From the NCBI GenBank assembly GCA_040255445.1, contig JBDZUZ010000056.1, positions 1 to 21,371 on the forward strand: DNA of 21,371 nt, given 5' to 3'. Both the position numbers and the translations under genes were made by a program. The notes below the pieces were generated by a model that saw only the letters and a program-made list of their open reading frames with translations, ran no database searches and was not told the origin of the DNA. This document shows positions 7,009-16,834 of the stretch, piece after piece; the first letter of the stretch is position 1, and each line of letters starts with the position of its first letter. This stretch comes from JBDZUZ01 sp040255445 (GTDB lineage: Bacteria > Planctomycetota > Phycisphaerae > Phycisphaerales > UBA1924).

Positions 7009-9795
7009 TCAGCAGCCCGCCTGCCAGCGGGTGAAGAAGAAGGTGATGTCGTCACCATCGGTCCCGCCCGACTGGTCGATGTCGGCGTCGCCCGCCTGCC
7101 AGTCGGTGAAGAAGGCGGTGATGTCATCGCCGTCGACGCCGCCGGAGCCGTCCCAGTCCGCCGGGCACGCGGGCGGCGCATCGCACTGGACCGCGCGGAC
7201 CGCGAACTCATCCACCGCGGCCTCGACGATCGAGCCCGAGCCGGCGTCATCGGCGATGAAGCGGACGCGGACCTGGTTGCTGACCGCGAGGCCCAGATCG
7301 CTGAGGCGGAAGGAAGCGAACTCCCAGCCGCCGGTGGTGCCGGCGCCCGAGGGCCCGATGGTCTCGGCGCGGGTCCATGTCGAGCCGCCGTTGACCGAGA
7401 CATCGATCGTGAAGATATCGGTGAACGGGGTTGCGCCCGCGCCGTTGCTGTACCAGCGGTAGTAGGAGATCTCGGCGTCGGCCGCGGTGGAGACGTCGTA
7501 GTTGGGCGAGGTCAGCGTCGTGAAGCCGCCGTCGACATCGTTGCCGCCGAGCGAACCGGAGGGATCGTTGCCGGTGAAGAAGCACTGCGTGCCGTTCTCA
7601 CTGACATCGGAGCCGGGCTGCGCGCCCGTCGCGATAGGAACGCCGCGCTCCCAGATGCCGGTGGTCGCGGTGTTGGGGCCGACAGTCCAGCCGCGGTCGG
7701 ACTCGAAGTCGTCGCGCTGCTCGGAGACGCCCGAGCCGGCGATGGTCGAGAGCGGGCGGGGCGCCGAGCAGCCGTCGCTGGGGAAGGAGACCCAGCCCTG
7801 CGACGGGATGTTGAACTGCACGTAGAACTCGATGGTCTGTCCGCAGTCCGCCGCGGGGAACGTGGCGCGGTAGCGGTCGCCGCCGAGGAACGCGAGCGCG
7901 GTCTGGGTGAAGCCGCCTGTGCCGCCGACGCTGGTGAAGAGCCGCGACTGGCCGGGCGTAATGGAAACGCCGTTGCCGGTCACGGTCAGATCGATCGTGC
8001 TGGTGCGGTCCTGGGGCACGAGTTCGGGCACACCGCCGTCGAAGGCGACATCGAGCACGCCGGTGAAGCCGGTATCGGCCGTGATGCCGTGCTGCGCGAA
8101 GCCGCCGACGATCTCGCAGTAGTTGGGCGTGCCGTTGGAGAGGTTGCCGTCGGTGTCATCGGTGACGAGCCACTCGATGAGCATGTCGGGGTGGGCGGAG
8201 TTGAGGCCCTGGCCGCCGAGGGTGATCTGCGCCCAGTCGATGTGGAGCTGACGGATGAGCTCGATGCCGAGCGTCGAGCCGTGCCGCGTCACGAAGTTGT
8301 TGCGCATGTCCCACAGCGTGCCGCCGAGGATCTGGCCGCAGGTGTGGATCGCGCTCGACGAGCAGGGGAACTGCTGGTTGGCGGTGGCGGGCGTGCGGAC
8401 CGCGCCGCCATTAGTGCGGAAGAACCGGCCGACTACCGGGTCCTGATAGATCATCAGGCTCATGGTGTCGCCGAAGCCCTCGCCGAAGGCGCCCTGCGCC
8501 AGGCCGAGGCGGTTGACGATGTGGTGGCCGTACTCGTGCGCGACCACGGAGCTGAAGGCGGTATTGTTGCAGCCGCCGCCGACGTTGTAGTAGTTGGTCG
8601 AAGTGCCGTTGTAGAAGGCGTTGCAGGTGCCGCTCACGCCGGTGTTGACCGGGAGCTGCGTGTCGAGCGCGGTGAACGAGGGCGCACGGTCCTTGAAGTG
8701 GTTGTGCGTGATGGTCTGGTGGATGAAGCCGTTGGTCTGCGCCGTGGTGAACTCCGACGGCGTCGGGTTGATCAGGAGATCAACGGGTGTGCCGGGAGTT
8801 GCGTTCGTCGTGGCGCCTTCAACCGCGACGCCGGCGTTCTGCTCCTGCACCCGGGCCCAGCGGCCGTTGCCCAGCGATGCCTCGACGGTGACGGGGGCCG
8901 TGCCGGCCCAGGGAATCGTGAAGTTGCCGTCGGGATCGGTGTAGCCCTGCGCTGCGCCGCCATTGACGCGGACGAGGATGTTGGGCACACCGCGCTGCGT
9001 CGGCGGGTTGCCGGAGTGATCCGCCGCGGCGTTGCCCGCGGGCGAGGGCGTCGCGTTCGCGATGACACGCCCGGTGACATCGACCTCGTACTTCTCGTTG
9101 CGGACGTAGATCAGTTCGCCCGTCCCCGCATCGACGAAGAAGGAGTACTTCTGGTAGCGGTCTGGGTCGGGAAGCTCGCCGACGAACTTCCACGCCTTGA
9201 CAGGCGTGATCCAGTGCGGCAGGTCGCCCTCGCCGAAGAAGACGACCAGCTCGGCCTTGGTCCACTCGGTGAGATCGTTGTACTCGGGCCGCTGCTGCAC
9301 GGACTTGACCGCGGCGTCGGCCGCGAGCGTCACGGGGCGGAAGCCCTGTGCCGGGGGCTCGGCGAGCTTGGCGGAGGCGAGGACCACCGCGCTGTGGTCG
9401 GCGAAGTTCTGCACCAGCACGCGGAGGCGGCCGAACTCGACGGGCACGCCGTCGAGGTACTGCTCGTACATCGCGACGTGGAACTTGCCGTAGGAGACCT
9501 CGTGCGAACGCACCGCCCGCAGGTCGGGGTTGGCGACGCCAAAGGCGGCGGCATGATCACGGACCCACGCCGCGGCGAGAGCCTGGGGATCGAACCCTAC
9601 GTTCATCGTGCGGCCGTAGAAGGATGTGGTCCGGCCGTTCCAGTTGGAGGCGGAGAGCCCGGGGTATTGCGCCAGCAGCGCACCCTCTTCGGCGTTGCCC
9701 ACGCCCGAGGCGGCCACCGCCTGAGCGCACGCCGCGACCAGCATCGCCGCGGTCAGGACACCGACACAACGCGAGCGATTCCTCGCTGAGTTCAT
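7009..9795 (-). CDS. Secreted M36/fungalysin-like zinc metalloprotease with GC-type dockerin tail
   Basis: This is a 928-residue protein. The ATG at 9795 is preceded by AGGGGTG and a signal peptide follows (ending VAA before Ser). Residues ~45-235 resemble an inhibitory FTP/PepSY-type propeptide. Residues ~270-312 look like a small carboxypeptidase-regulatory-like beta domain (VRVNGG, YTDPDGNF). The zinc site is HEYGHH, with His420, Glu421 and His424, followed by GEGFGD, whose Glu439 is the likely third ligand. This HEYGH...GEG(F/W)xD layout is that of fungalysins and relatives. Residues ~690-870 form a beta-rich region (WERGVP, SYYRWYSNG, DVSVNGGSTW) resembling MAM-like or carbohydrate-binding sandwiches. 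The tail is residues 877-928, ending FFTRWQAGC. It probably acts as an endopeptidase made as a proenzyme and displayed outside the cell. The M1 enzyme next door could finish its peptide products. Confidence 0.93.
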   Translation of the reverse strand: MNSARNRSRCVGVLTAAMLVAACAQAVAASGVGNAEEGALLAQYPGLSASNWNGRTTSFYGRTMNVGFDPQALAAAWVRDHAAAFGVANPDLRAVRSHEVSYGKFHVAMYEQYLDGVPVEFGRLRVLVQNFADHSAVVLASAKLAEPPAQGFRPVTLAADAAVKSVQQRPEYNDLTEWTKAELVVFFGEGDLPHWITPVKAWKFVGELPDPDRYQKYSFFVDAGTGELIYVRNEKYEVDVTGRVIANATPSPAGNAAADHSGNPPTQRGVPNILVRVNGGAAQGYTDPDGNFTIPWAGTAPVTVEASLGNGRWARVQEQNAGVAVEGATTNATPGTPVDLLINPTPSEFTTAQTNGFIHQTITHNHFKDRAPSFTALDTQLPVNTGVSGTCNAFYNGTSTNYYNVGGGCNNTAFSSVVAHEYGHHIVNRLGLAQGAFGEGFGDTMSLMIYQDPVVGRFFRTNGGAVRTPATANQQFPCSSSAIHTCGQILGGTLWDMRNNFVTRHGSTLGIELIRQLHIDWAQITLGGQGLNSAHPDMLIEWLVTDDTDGNLSNGTPNYCEIVGGFAQHGITADTGFTGVLDVAFDGGVPELVPQDRTSTIDLTVTGNGVSITPGQSRLFTSVGGTGGFTQTALAFLGGDRYRATFPAADCGQTIEFYVQFNIPSQGWVSFPSDGCSAPRPLSTIAGSGVSEQRDDFESDRGWTVGPNTATTGIWERGVPIATGAQPGSDVSENGTQCFFTGNDPSGSLGGNDVDGGFTTLTSPNYDVSTAADAEISYYRWYSNGAGATPFTDIFTIDVSVNGGSTWTRAETIGPSGAGTTGGWEFASFRLSDLGLAVSNQVRVRFIADDAGSGSIVEAAVDEFAVRAVQCDAPPACPADWDGSGGVDGDDITAFFTDWQAGDADIDQSGGTDGDDITFFFTRWQAGC

Positions 9796-10136
9796 GCATC
9801 ACCCCTGTATTTCTTCGGACGCGATGTGAGAACCACCCGCGTCCCAACCCTTCGACCCATCGGACCTGTCCGCCCTCAACCAGAGAGAACGAACCCAACC
9901 CCGGTCATCGCGGCGGACCCGGAACAGGGCCATAGAACCGCGATACCTCCCAGCGCCGCCCGCTCGCCGCGTACAACCCCGCACGCGGCGATCCCCCCGG
10001 ATGGCGTGGGACTGCCTCCCCTACGGCAGGATCTCGCCCGCCGTTTCACGCAACCTGTGGACACATTGAATCAAACTCTCAGAAGGACGCAACCCGAACA
10101 GCCTTGCGGGGTGCACCAAGCCCGGGGGAAATCCCG
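9796..10136. other. Intergenic region upstream of the M36-like protease
   Basis: These 341 bases have no credible gene; short open frames lack ribosome sites and codon bias. The stretch holds the 5' leader of the M36-like gene and the 3' end of the nuclease-like gene. I saw no strong hairpin with a T-tract after the nuclease-like stop. A locally AT-richer patch near 10050-10085 (minus strand reads GAGAGTTTGATTCAATGTG) may mark a promoter region, but I could not assign convincing -35 and -10 boxes. Confidence 0.4.
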
Positions 10137-11951
10137 TTAGCAGCCGCCCGCTTCCCACGCCGCGAAGAACACCGTGATGTCGTCGCCGTCGGTACCGCCG
10201 CTGTAGTCGGGGTCCGCAAGGCCGGCCTGCCAGTCGGCGAAGAACGCCGCGATGTCGTCACCATCGATCCCGCCGGAGTTGTCCCAGTCCGCAGGGCAGC
10301 CGGGGTTGACGGTCACGACGAGTTCGCCCTCGTCGGTCAGCCCGCCGTTATCGGTCACGCGCAGGGTCACGGTGGTCGAGCCCAGGGGGAAGGCCGCGGT
10401 AGCGGTGGGGTCGGGGCCCACGGCCAGCACCTCGCCGTTGGCGAGCCAGCGGTACTCGATGATCGTGCCGTCGCTGTCGGAGCTGGCCGAGCCATCGAGG
10501 GTGACGGTCTCGACGCTGTCGAAGCCAAGGTCGGTGGTGATCAGGTCCGGGCCCGCATCGGCGGTGGGGGCCGTGTTCGCGGCGACCACGCGGCCGGTCA
10601 CGGTCACATCGACGGTCGGGCGGTCGGGGTCGTTGGTGGTGATCGTGATCACCGCGGACTTGGGCCCGACGGTGTCGGTGTTGAGGATGACAAAGTGCGG
10701 GAAGGAGGCGCCCGGAGCGAGCGTTGAGGGGCTGGTCGAGATCTGCACATCGCCGATCGCGCCGAAGGAGTAGCGGAGCGTGTCGAGGCCCTGCGCGGTC
10801 CAGAGCGCGGTGTTGCCCGCGTGCGTCACGGTCAGCGACTGGAACGCGAAGGCTCCTTGCGTCACATCGCCGAAGTCGATCGTCTGCGTCGCCTGGATCT
10901 TGGCGGGGACGCGCATGTCGATGAAGACGGGCAGGTGCCCGCCGTTCTCGGCCATGGTCTTGAGCGACTGCGCGATCGCGGGGCCCACCATCGTGTTGCC
11001 GGTGGTGCGGAGTTCCTGATCGAAGCTGGTACCGTCGTTACCCCAAACGCGGTACGAGTGGTTGGGGTCGTTCCAGGTGCTGGTGCTGTAGGCGATCGAG
11101 GCGTTGCCGATGTAGTCAAAGCCGTTGCCGTCGATCAGCGATCCCGAGACCAGGATCTGGTCGTGCCGATCGTCCATGCCGCCCGAACCCACGGGGTCCT
11201 GCGTGTGGACGAAGCGGAACGCGGAGTTGTTGTTCCACGAGCCCGGCGTGTTGATGGGGTCGAAGAAGCGGCTCGAGGGCATGCTCAGCTCGCCGACGAG
11301 CTGCTGGTACGCCGATTGGCCCGAGCTCTGCACGTTGAAGTCGCCGGCGATCATGAACGCGTAGCCGGCGGGGAGCGCTGTGTTGGGGCCGTTGGTGTTG
11401 ATGCCCGCGGCGTTGTCGCGGATGCGGGTTGTCTCGATCAGTCTGCGGGCGTTGTCGCTCGAGGCGCTACCCGCCTTGAGGTGGACGTTGTAGATGCCGA
11501 CCGTCGCCGCGGGCGCGTTGTAGCCGACCGGGCGGATGTCGTAGCGGTAGGTGTTCCGCGGCTGGTTCTCGCCGTCGCTCGAGCCCAGCGCCACGACGAC
11601 CGTGGCGATCAGTTGGGCCTTGCTGGTGCGGTAGACCAGCACGCTCTCGGAGTCGGGGCCGTCGATGAAGGGCGCGGCGGCCCAGTCGCCGGGGCTGCCC
11701 GGGGCGGTGTTCAGAATGCCGACGAGCTGCGACAGGGCCGAAGCGCTCGAGACCTCCTGGATCGCCATCACATCCGGCGACATCGAGCGGCCCTGGTAGA
11801 GGCCGTAGACGCTGGTGTGCAGGTCGGCCGTGCGGCCGCCGGAGTAGTTGGTGATGTTCCAGGCGACGACCCGGAGCTGCGCGTGAGCGGCCGACAAGGG
11901 CAGCAGGCACCCGGCCGACAGGGACAGAACAACAGCACGCGAGCTCAGCAT
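10137..11951 (-). CDS. Secreted endonuclease/exonuclease/phosphatase-fold protein with GC-type dockerin tail
   Basis: This is a 604-residue protein. The start at 11951 follows GGAGG (about 10 bases away), and a signal peptide ends AHA before Gln25. Residues ~25-345 show the EEP (DNase I-like) signature in order: VAWNITNY, AIQEV with metal-binding Glu66, YNVHLKAG with His157, AGDFNVQ with Asp204, DQILVSG near 264, and a final GGHLPVF with His339. This fold cleaves phosphodiester or phosphomonoester bonds; substrate cannot be read from sequence. Residues ~350-455 look like an ASPM/Hydin-type Ig domain (DFGDVTQGAF, SAVITITTNDPDRP). Residues ~460-548 are a PKD-like domain (ADAGPDL, LDGSASSDSDGTI). 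The tail spans 552-604 and ends WEAGGC, with an extra Gly. Exported; it may free phosphate or nucleotides from extracellular DNA beside the neighbouring proteases. Confidence 0.92.
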   Translation of the reverse strand: MLSSRAVVLSLSAGCLLPLSAAHAQLRVVAWNITNYSGGRTADLHTSVYGLYQGRSMSPDVMAIQEVSSASALSQLVGILNTAPGSPGDWAAAPFIDGPDSESVLVYRTSKAQLIATVVVALGSSDGENQPRNTYRYDIRPVGYNAPAATVGIYNVHLKAGSASSDNARRLIETTRIRDNAAGINTNGPNTALPAGYAFMIAGDFNVQSSGQSAYQQLVGELSMPSSRFFDPINTPGSWNNNSAFRFVHTQDPVGSGGMDDRHDQILVSGSLIDGNGFDYIGNASIAYSTSTWNDPNHSYRVWGNDGTSFDQELRTTGNTMVGPAIAQSLKTMAENGGHLPVFIDMRVPAKIQATQTIDFGDVTQGAFAFQSLTVTHAGNTALWTAQGLDTLRYSFGAIGDVQISTSPSTLAPGASFPHFVILNTDTVGPKSAVITITTNDPDRPTVDVTVTGRVVAANTAPTADAGPDLITTDLGFDSVETVTLDGSASSDSDGTIIEYRWLANGEVLAVGPDPTATAAFPLGSTTVTLRVTDNGGLTDEGELVVTVNPGCPADWDNSGGIDGDDIAAFFADWQAGLADPDYSGGTDGDDITVFFAAWEAGGC

Positions 11952-12010
11952 GGGTCCAGCGCCTCCAACCCCCGAACGCCACGGGGGTTAGAGCCCGCCG
12001 TCGACGCCCA

Positions 12011-12016
12011 AATATA
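12011..12016 (-). promoter_or_regulatory. Candidate -10 box for the nuclease-like gene
   Basis: On the minus strand TATATT matches five of six bases of the sigma-70 -10 consensus. It stands out in very GC-rich surroundings, 60 bases upstream of the start at 11951. No good TTGACA-like -35 lies at the expected distance, so it may depend on an activator or be chance. Confidence 0.3.
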
Positions 12017-12108
12017 GCGCAGAAAGCGACCGATCCCCGGGAAAACGAGGCGGTGCGCGACCGAACCCGGGCGATACCCGGCCCCGAGCGTCCGAGAAGG
12101 AGGACGGC

Positions 12109-14100
<1,992 letters not shown>

Positions 14101-14227
14101 TGGCAGAGCTCCCGAAACGCGGAGGGGGGCGTGGGACCCGCGGCGGGGAGCACGCCGCGATCGCGTGCGCCGCCGCAACATGAATCTGTGTCCTGTGAGA
14201 CCTCCCTCCGAGGCCTTTCCGGACCGA

Positions 14228-14247
14228 AGCAAACTACCCAGTTTGCT
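14228..14247. promoter_or_regulatory. Perfect 8+4+8 palindrome, candidate operator
   Basis: AGCAAACT (14228-14235), spacer ACCC, AGTTTGCT (14240-14247). It is AT-richer than its surroundings, lies 128 bases upstream of the serine protease start, and has no T-tract in either direction. This looks more like a repressor or activator site than a terminator. Which protein would bind is unknown. Confidence 0.45.
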
Positions 14248-14320
14248 GAGAGTTCAAGCCCAAAATCGGCCGGTTGCCCCGCGAGTCGCCCGTGGTGGAC
14301 GCAGTTCCGATAGTTCCAAG

Positions 14321-14361
14321 GGGATCACGATCCCTATCGGACCCGCGGTCTCCGGGGATCG
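14321..14361. other. Overlapping inverted repeats sharing one arm
   Basis: GGGATC-AC-GATCCC (14321-14334) is one inverted repeat. CGATCCC (14328-14334) also pairs with GGGATCG (14355-14361), enclosing a second small stem, GACC-CGC-GGTC (14340-14350). The middle arm can join only one partner at a time. It lies between the upstream terminator and the serine protease start and may be a protein-binding site or a leader structure; the 2-base spacer makes the first pairing more plausible as a DNA palindrome. Confidence 0.35.
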
Positions 14362-14418
14362 GCCGGCGGTCGATGCAGAGAGGCATCTGGTCCGATCGTC
14401 GCTGGGAAGGACGCAATG

Positions 14419-14450
14419 AAAAAGGGCCCGCCGCATGCGCGACGGGCCCT
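14419..14450 (-). terminator. Intrinsic terminator after the lamin-tail protein gene
   Basis: AGGGCCCG (14423-14430) and CGGGCCCT (14443-14450) form an 8-bp stem. The 12-base loop itself contains CGCATGCG. On the minus strand the stem is followed directly by a run of five T (14423-14419). It starts 36 bases past the stop at 14487. This is the best terminator in the window and marks a transcript end, so the serine protease gene should have its own promoter. Confidence 0.85.
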
Positions 14451-14486
14451 CGGACAAGCATTCACTCGTTGTCGTCAGCGGACTGC

Positions 14487-16508
14487 TCAGCAGCCGCCCG
14501 CCTCCCAGCGGATGAAGAAGAACGGGATGTCGTCGCCGTCGACGCCGCCCGAGCCATCGACGTCGCCGCACTCGGCGCCCGCCTGCCAGTCGTTGAAGAA
14601 GGCGGCGATGTCATCGCCGTCGACGCCGCCGGACTGATCGAAGTCCGCAGCGCACGGGGGGCAGGTCGGGCCGCCGGCGCACGGGTTCAGCGGCGAAGCG
14701 CTGTTCCGCGGCATCGGCTCGACGCGGGCGAAGTCGAGCGAGTTGTTGTCGAAGTCCTGGCAGCCGCCCTCAGCACGCATGACACCGAAGGGGTTGGTGG
14801 TGCCCGGAGCCGGGGCGACGCCCTCGAAGCAGGCGGCGTTGCTGCCGTAGGCGACGAGATCGGCGACGGTCGACGCCTCGCAGTCGGCGCCGATCAGGGT
14901 GCCGTCACGCACGAGGGCGATGCGGGCGCCTGTCGAGCTCAGGAAGATCGTGCCGACCGCATCGGGCGTCGGGAGCGGCTGGGTGCCGCCGGCGCCCTGC
15001 GACTGCTGGATCAGGTAGTACCCGCCGGCGGGGATTGTGCCGACCAGATCGGTCTTCTGCGTGAAGCCGTCGGTGCTGGTCGCCGAGGCGTACTGCACGG
15101 ACCAGCCGGTGATGTCAACCGGGCTGTTGGAGCGGTTGAAGAGCTCGATGAAGTCGTTGGTGAGCGTCGAGCCGCTGTTGCCGCCGCCGCCGTAGACCTG
15201 GCTGATCACCACGGTGCTGTCGGACGGGGTGCAGTCGCCGTTGGCGACCGGAATGATCGCCGAGTCGGTGCGGAACTGATCATCGATGACGAAGACGGGC
15301 AGGTCGCGGAAGCCCGGGGTAGCGCTGGCGGCGAAGGTGTACGAAAGCGAGTAGATGTTGTCGCCGGCGGTGACGTCACCGTTGGTGCCGTCGTCGAAGA
15401 GCTGCTGCGTGAAGCTGCCGCCCAGTTCGGAGAGGTCGACGGTGACCTCGATGCCGGTCGAGTCGGGCTGGATGCCCGGCGTCACCTCGACGGTGAAGAG
15501 CGTCGTGCCGCCGTTGCAGACACCGGCCGGGGTCGCCGTGCCGAAGGCCTGCGGGTTGCAGTTGAGAATCGTGACCGGGGCCGAGGCCAGGCCGGTGCGG
15601 CCCTGGGCATCGTTGATCTCGATCGGGACGTTGCGCAGGCCGGGGGTCACGAACGACTGGATCGTCGCGCTGGCGGAGTAGATGCCGTCGCCGGCGGTGG
15701 CGTCGGGGGAGACGCCGTTATCGAACATCTGCAGGCCGGGGAAGCCGCCCAGGTCGGTCGTGTCCGCGGTCACGGTGATGCCGGTGCTGGTGGGGTTGGC
15801 GCCGGGCGTGACCTGCACGGTGAGGACCACATCGAAGCCGGGGCACTGCTCGGTGGGCGTTGCGCCGCCGGTGCCGGTGGGTGCGGTGCCGGTGCCGCAG
15901 GTCGTGGTGGGCGAGGCGCTGTTGCGCGGGTTGGGCGTGCCGACGGCGAAATCAGCGGTGTTGCTGTTGGTGTCCTGGCAGCCGTCGTTGAGGCGGATCG
16001 CCGCGGTGGTGTTGTTGAGCACGCCGGTGGCGCCCGCGCCCTCGAAGCAGTTGGCGGCGCCGTAGCCGACGAAGTCGACGACCGAGGCGAGAGGGCAGGA
16101 GCCGGAGAGGGCTGTGCTGTTGTTGACCAGCGCGACCTTGCCGCTCGCGCCCGCCATCGCGATCGTGCCGATCGCATCCGGCGTGGGAAGGGGCTGGCTG
16201 CCGCCGGCGCCCTGGGCCTGCTGGATCAGGTAGTAGCCACCCGCCGGGATCGAGCCGCTCAGAACGGTGATGTTGCTCGAGAAGCTGCCGCCGGACGAGG
16301 CGTACTGCACCGACCAGCCGGTGAGGTCGACAGCGACCGCGCCGGGGTTGAAGAGCTCGATGAAGTCGTTGGTCAGGGTGGCGCCGCTGTTGCCGCCGCC
16401 GCCGTAGACCTGGCTGATGACCACATTCTGCGCCTGGGCCGAGCCGGCCGCGGCGAGGAGTGCAAGGACAGTGATCGCGCTGCGCGTACAAACGCTCCAA
16501 GACTTCAT
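14487..16508 (-). CDS. Secreted protein with duplicated lamin-tail domains and GC-type dockerin tail
   Basis: This is a 673-residue protein. The ATG at 16508 follows GGAGG and opens a signal peptide ending AQA before Gln27; the longer open frame upstream is Arg-rich and unlikely. Residues ~28-200 and ~432-607 are two copies of a lamin-tail (LTD) domain (VVISQVYGGGGNSG, NDFIELFN, GWSVQYAS, IPAGGYYLIQQ, CFEG, PRNSASP). Between them lie two related Ig-like domains (~222-316 and ~332-425; VQVTPGANPTSTGI / VEVTPGIQPDSTGI). Secreted bacterial LTDs often accompany nucleases and hydrolases and are thought to bind or present ligands; no catalytic motif is seen here. The tail (616-673) begins CPPCAADFDQ, has an enlarged linker containing a Cys (AGAECGD), and ends WEAGGC. 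It is followed by its own terminator. Probably a surface adhesin or scaffold; the exact job is unknown. Confidence 0.92.
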   Translation of the reverse strand: MKSWSVCTRSAITVLALLAAAGSAQAQNVVISQVYGGGGNSGATLTNDFIELFNPGAVAVDLTGWSVQYASSGGSFSSNITVLSGSIPAGGYYLIQQAQGAGGSQPLPTPDAIGTIAMAGASGKVALVNNSTALSGSCPLASVVDFVGYGAANCFEGAGATGVLNNTTAAIRLNDGCQDTNSNTADFAVGTPNPRNSASPTTTCGTGTAPTGTGGATPTEQCPGFDVVLTVQVTPGANPTSTGITVTADTTDLGGFPGLQMFDNGVSPDATAGDGIYSASATIQSFVTPGLRNVPIEINDAQGRTGLASAPVTILNCNPQAFGTATPAGVCNGGTTLFTVEVTPGIQPDSTGIEVTVDLSELGGSFTQQLFDDGTNGDVTAGDNIYSLSYTFAASATPGFRDLPVFVIDDQFRTDSAIIPVANGDCTPSDSTVVISQVYGGGGNSGSTLTNDFIELFNRSNSPVDITGWSVQYASATSTDGFTQKTDLVGTIPAGGYYLIQQSQGAGGTQPLPTPDAVGTIFLSSTGARIALVRDGTLIGADCEASTVADLVAYGSNAACFEGVAPAPGTTNPFGVMRAEGGCQDFDNNSLDFARVEPMPRNSASPLNPCAGGPTCPPCAADFDQSGGVDGDDIAAFFNDWQAGAECGDVDGSGGVDGDDIPFFFIRWEAGGC
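15141..15212. repeat. 72-bp direct repeat, copy 1 (second lamin-tail domain)
   Basis: Matches 16353-16424 with five mismatches in 72 bases, counted by eye. It encodes the start of the second lamin-tail domain (VVISQVYGGGG to NDFIEL). The identity at DNA level, not just protein level, points to a recent internal duplication or gene conversion. Confidence 0.85.
16353..16424. repeat. 72-bp direct repeat, copy 2 (first lamin-tail domain)
   Basis: Partner of 15141-15212, about 1.2 kb apart in the same orientation. Recombination between the copies would delete one lamin-tail domain and both Ig-like domains in frame. Confidence 0.85.
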
Positions 16509-16834
16509 CTGGATACCTCCGGGGGTGGATTTCTCACCGGCCGCGGCGGTCTGGCCGCCGGCCATCTCTCGTTTCGCCCGCTTCCGGCGCCAACGCCCGG
16601 CGGCCTCACGCCGCCCAGCCCCGGACCAACGGACCCGTGTCCTCTGGCAGTAAAGAGCGCGCCCTCTCCATGGCACGCAGACTGAGCGTACGACCAAAGC
16701 CCGCGTTGTCAACGAGTTACGCCCGGCTTCGCGCCGACTGAACAGAACGCGGGCAGTTCCCGGCCGTCATCACCCCCGCCAAGTGGCAAACTGGGCAACT
16801 CCGCCGAGGGAAGCACCAGCCGCGGCTCTACCAC
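16509..16834. other. Intergenic region between the kinase gene and the lamin-tail gene
   Basis: These 326 bases have no credible gene. They hold a candidate promoter at 16685-16712 and a leader hairpin at 16539-16563: GGCCGCGGC pairs with GCCGC-C-GGCC, giving nine base pairs with one bulged C and a 6-base loop, about 30 bases before the lamin-tail start. After the kinase stop there is a 10-base palindrome (AGCCGCGGCT, 16818-16827) but no hairpin with a T-tract, so I cannot name a terminator for the kinase transcript. Confidence 0.5.
16685..16712 (-). promoter_or_regulatory. Candidate sigma-70 promoter for the lamin-tail gene
   Basis: On the minus strand a perfect TTGACA (16712-16707) is followed after 16 bases by TACGCT (16690-16685), which keeps the key first two and last bases of the -10 box. 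The transcript would carry a leader of about 170 bases including the hairpin at 16539-16563. Confidence 0.45.

Larger units (their letters stand above)
14101..14486. other. Structured intergenic region upstream of the serine protease gene
   Basis: These 386 bases have no credible gene. They contain, from the serine-protease start outward, a perfect palindrome at 14228-14247, overlapping inverted repeats at 14321-14361, and the terminator of the upstream gene at 14419-14450. A minus-strand TTGAAC near 14250 could be part of a -35 box, but no clear -10 follows at the right distance. The leader of the serine protease gene must start somewhere between the terminator and 14100, so both palindromes would be promoter-region or leader elements. 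Confidence 0.5.

Noticed and set aside
12060..12085. Terminator after the serine protease gene (CCGGG-CGATA-CCCGG)
   Set aside because: Only a 5-bp stem and no T-tract.
14274..16685. 803-codon plus-strand open frame opposite the lamin-tail gene
   Set aside because: Shadow frame: it crosses a terminator and a promoter region and has no recognisable domain. The minus strand encodes duplicated lamin-tail domains.
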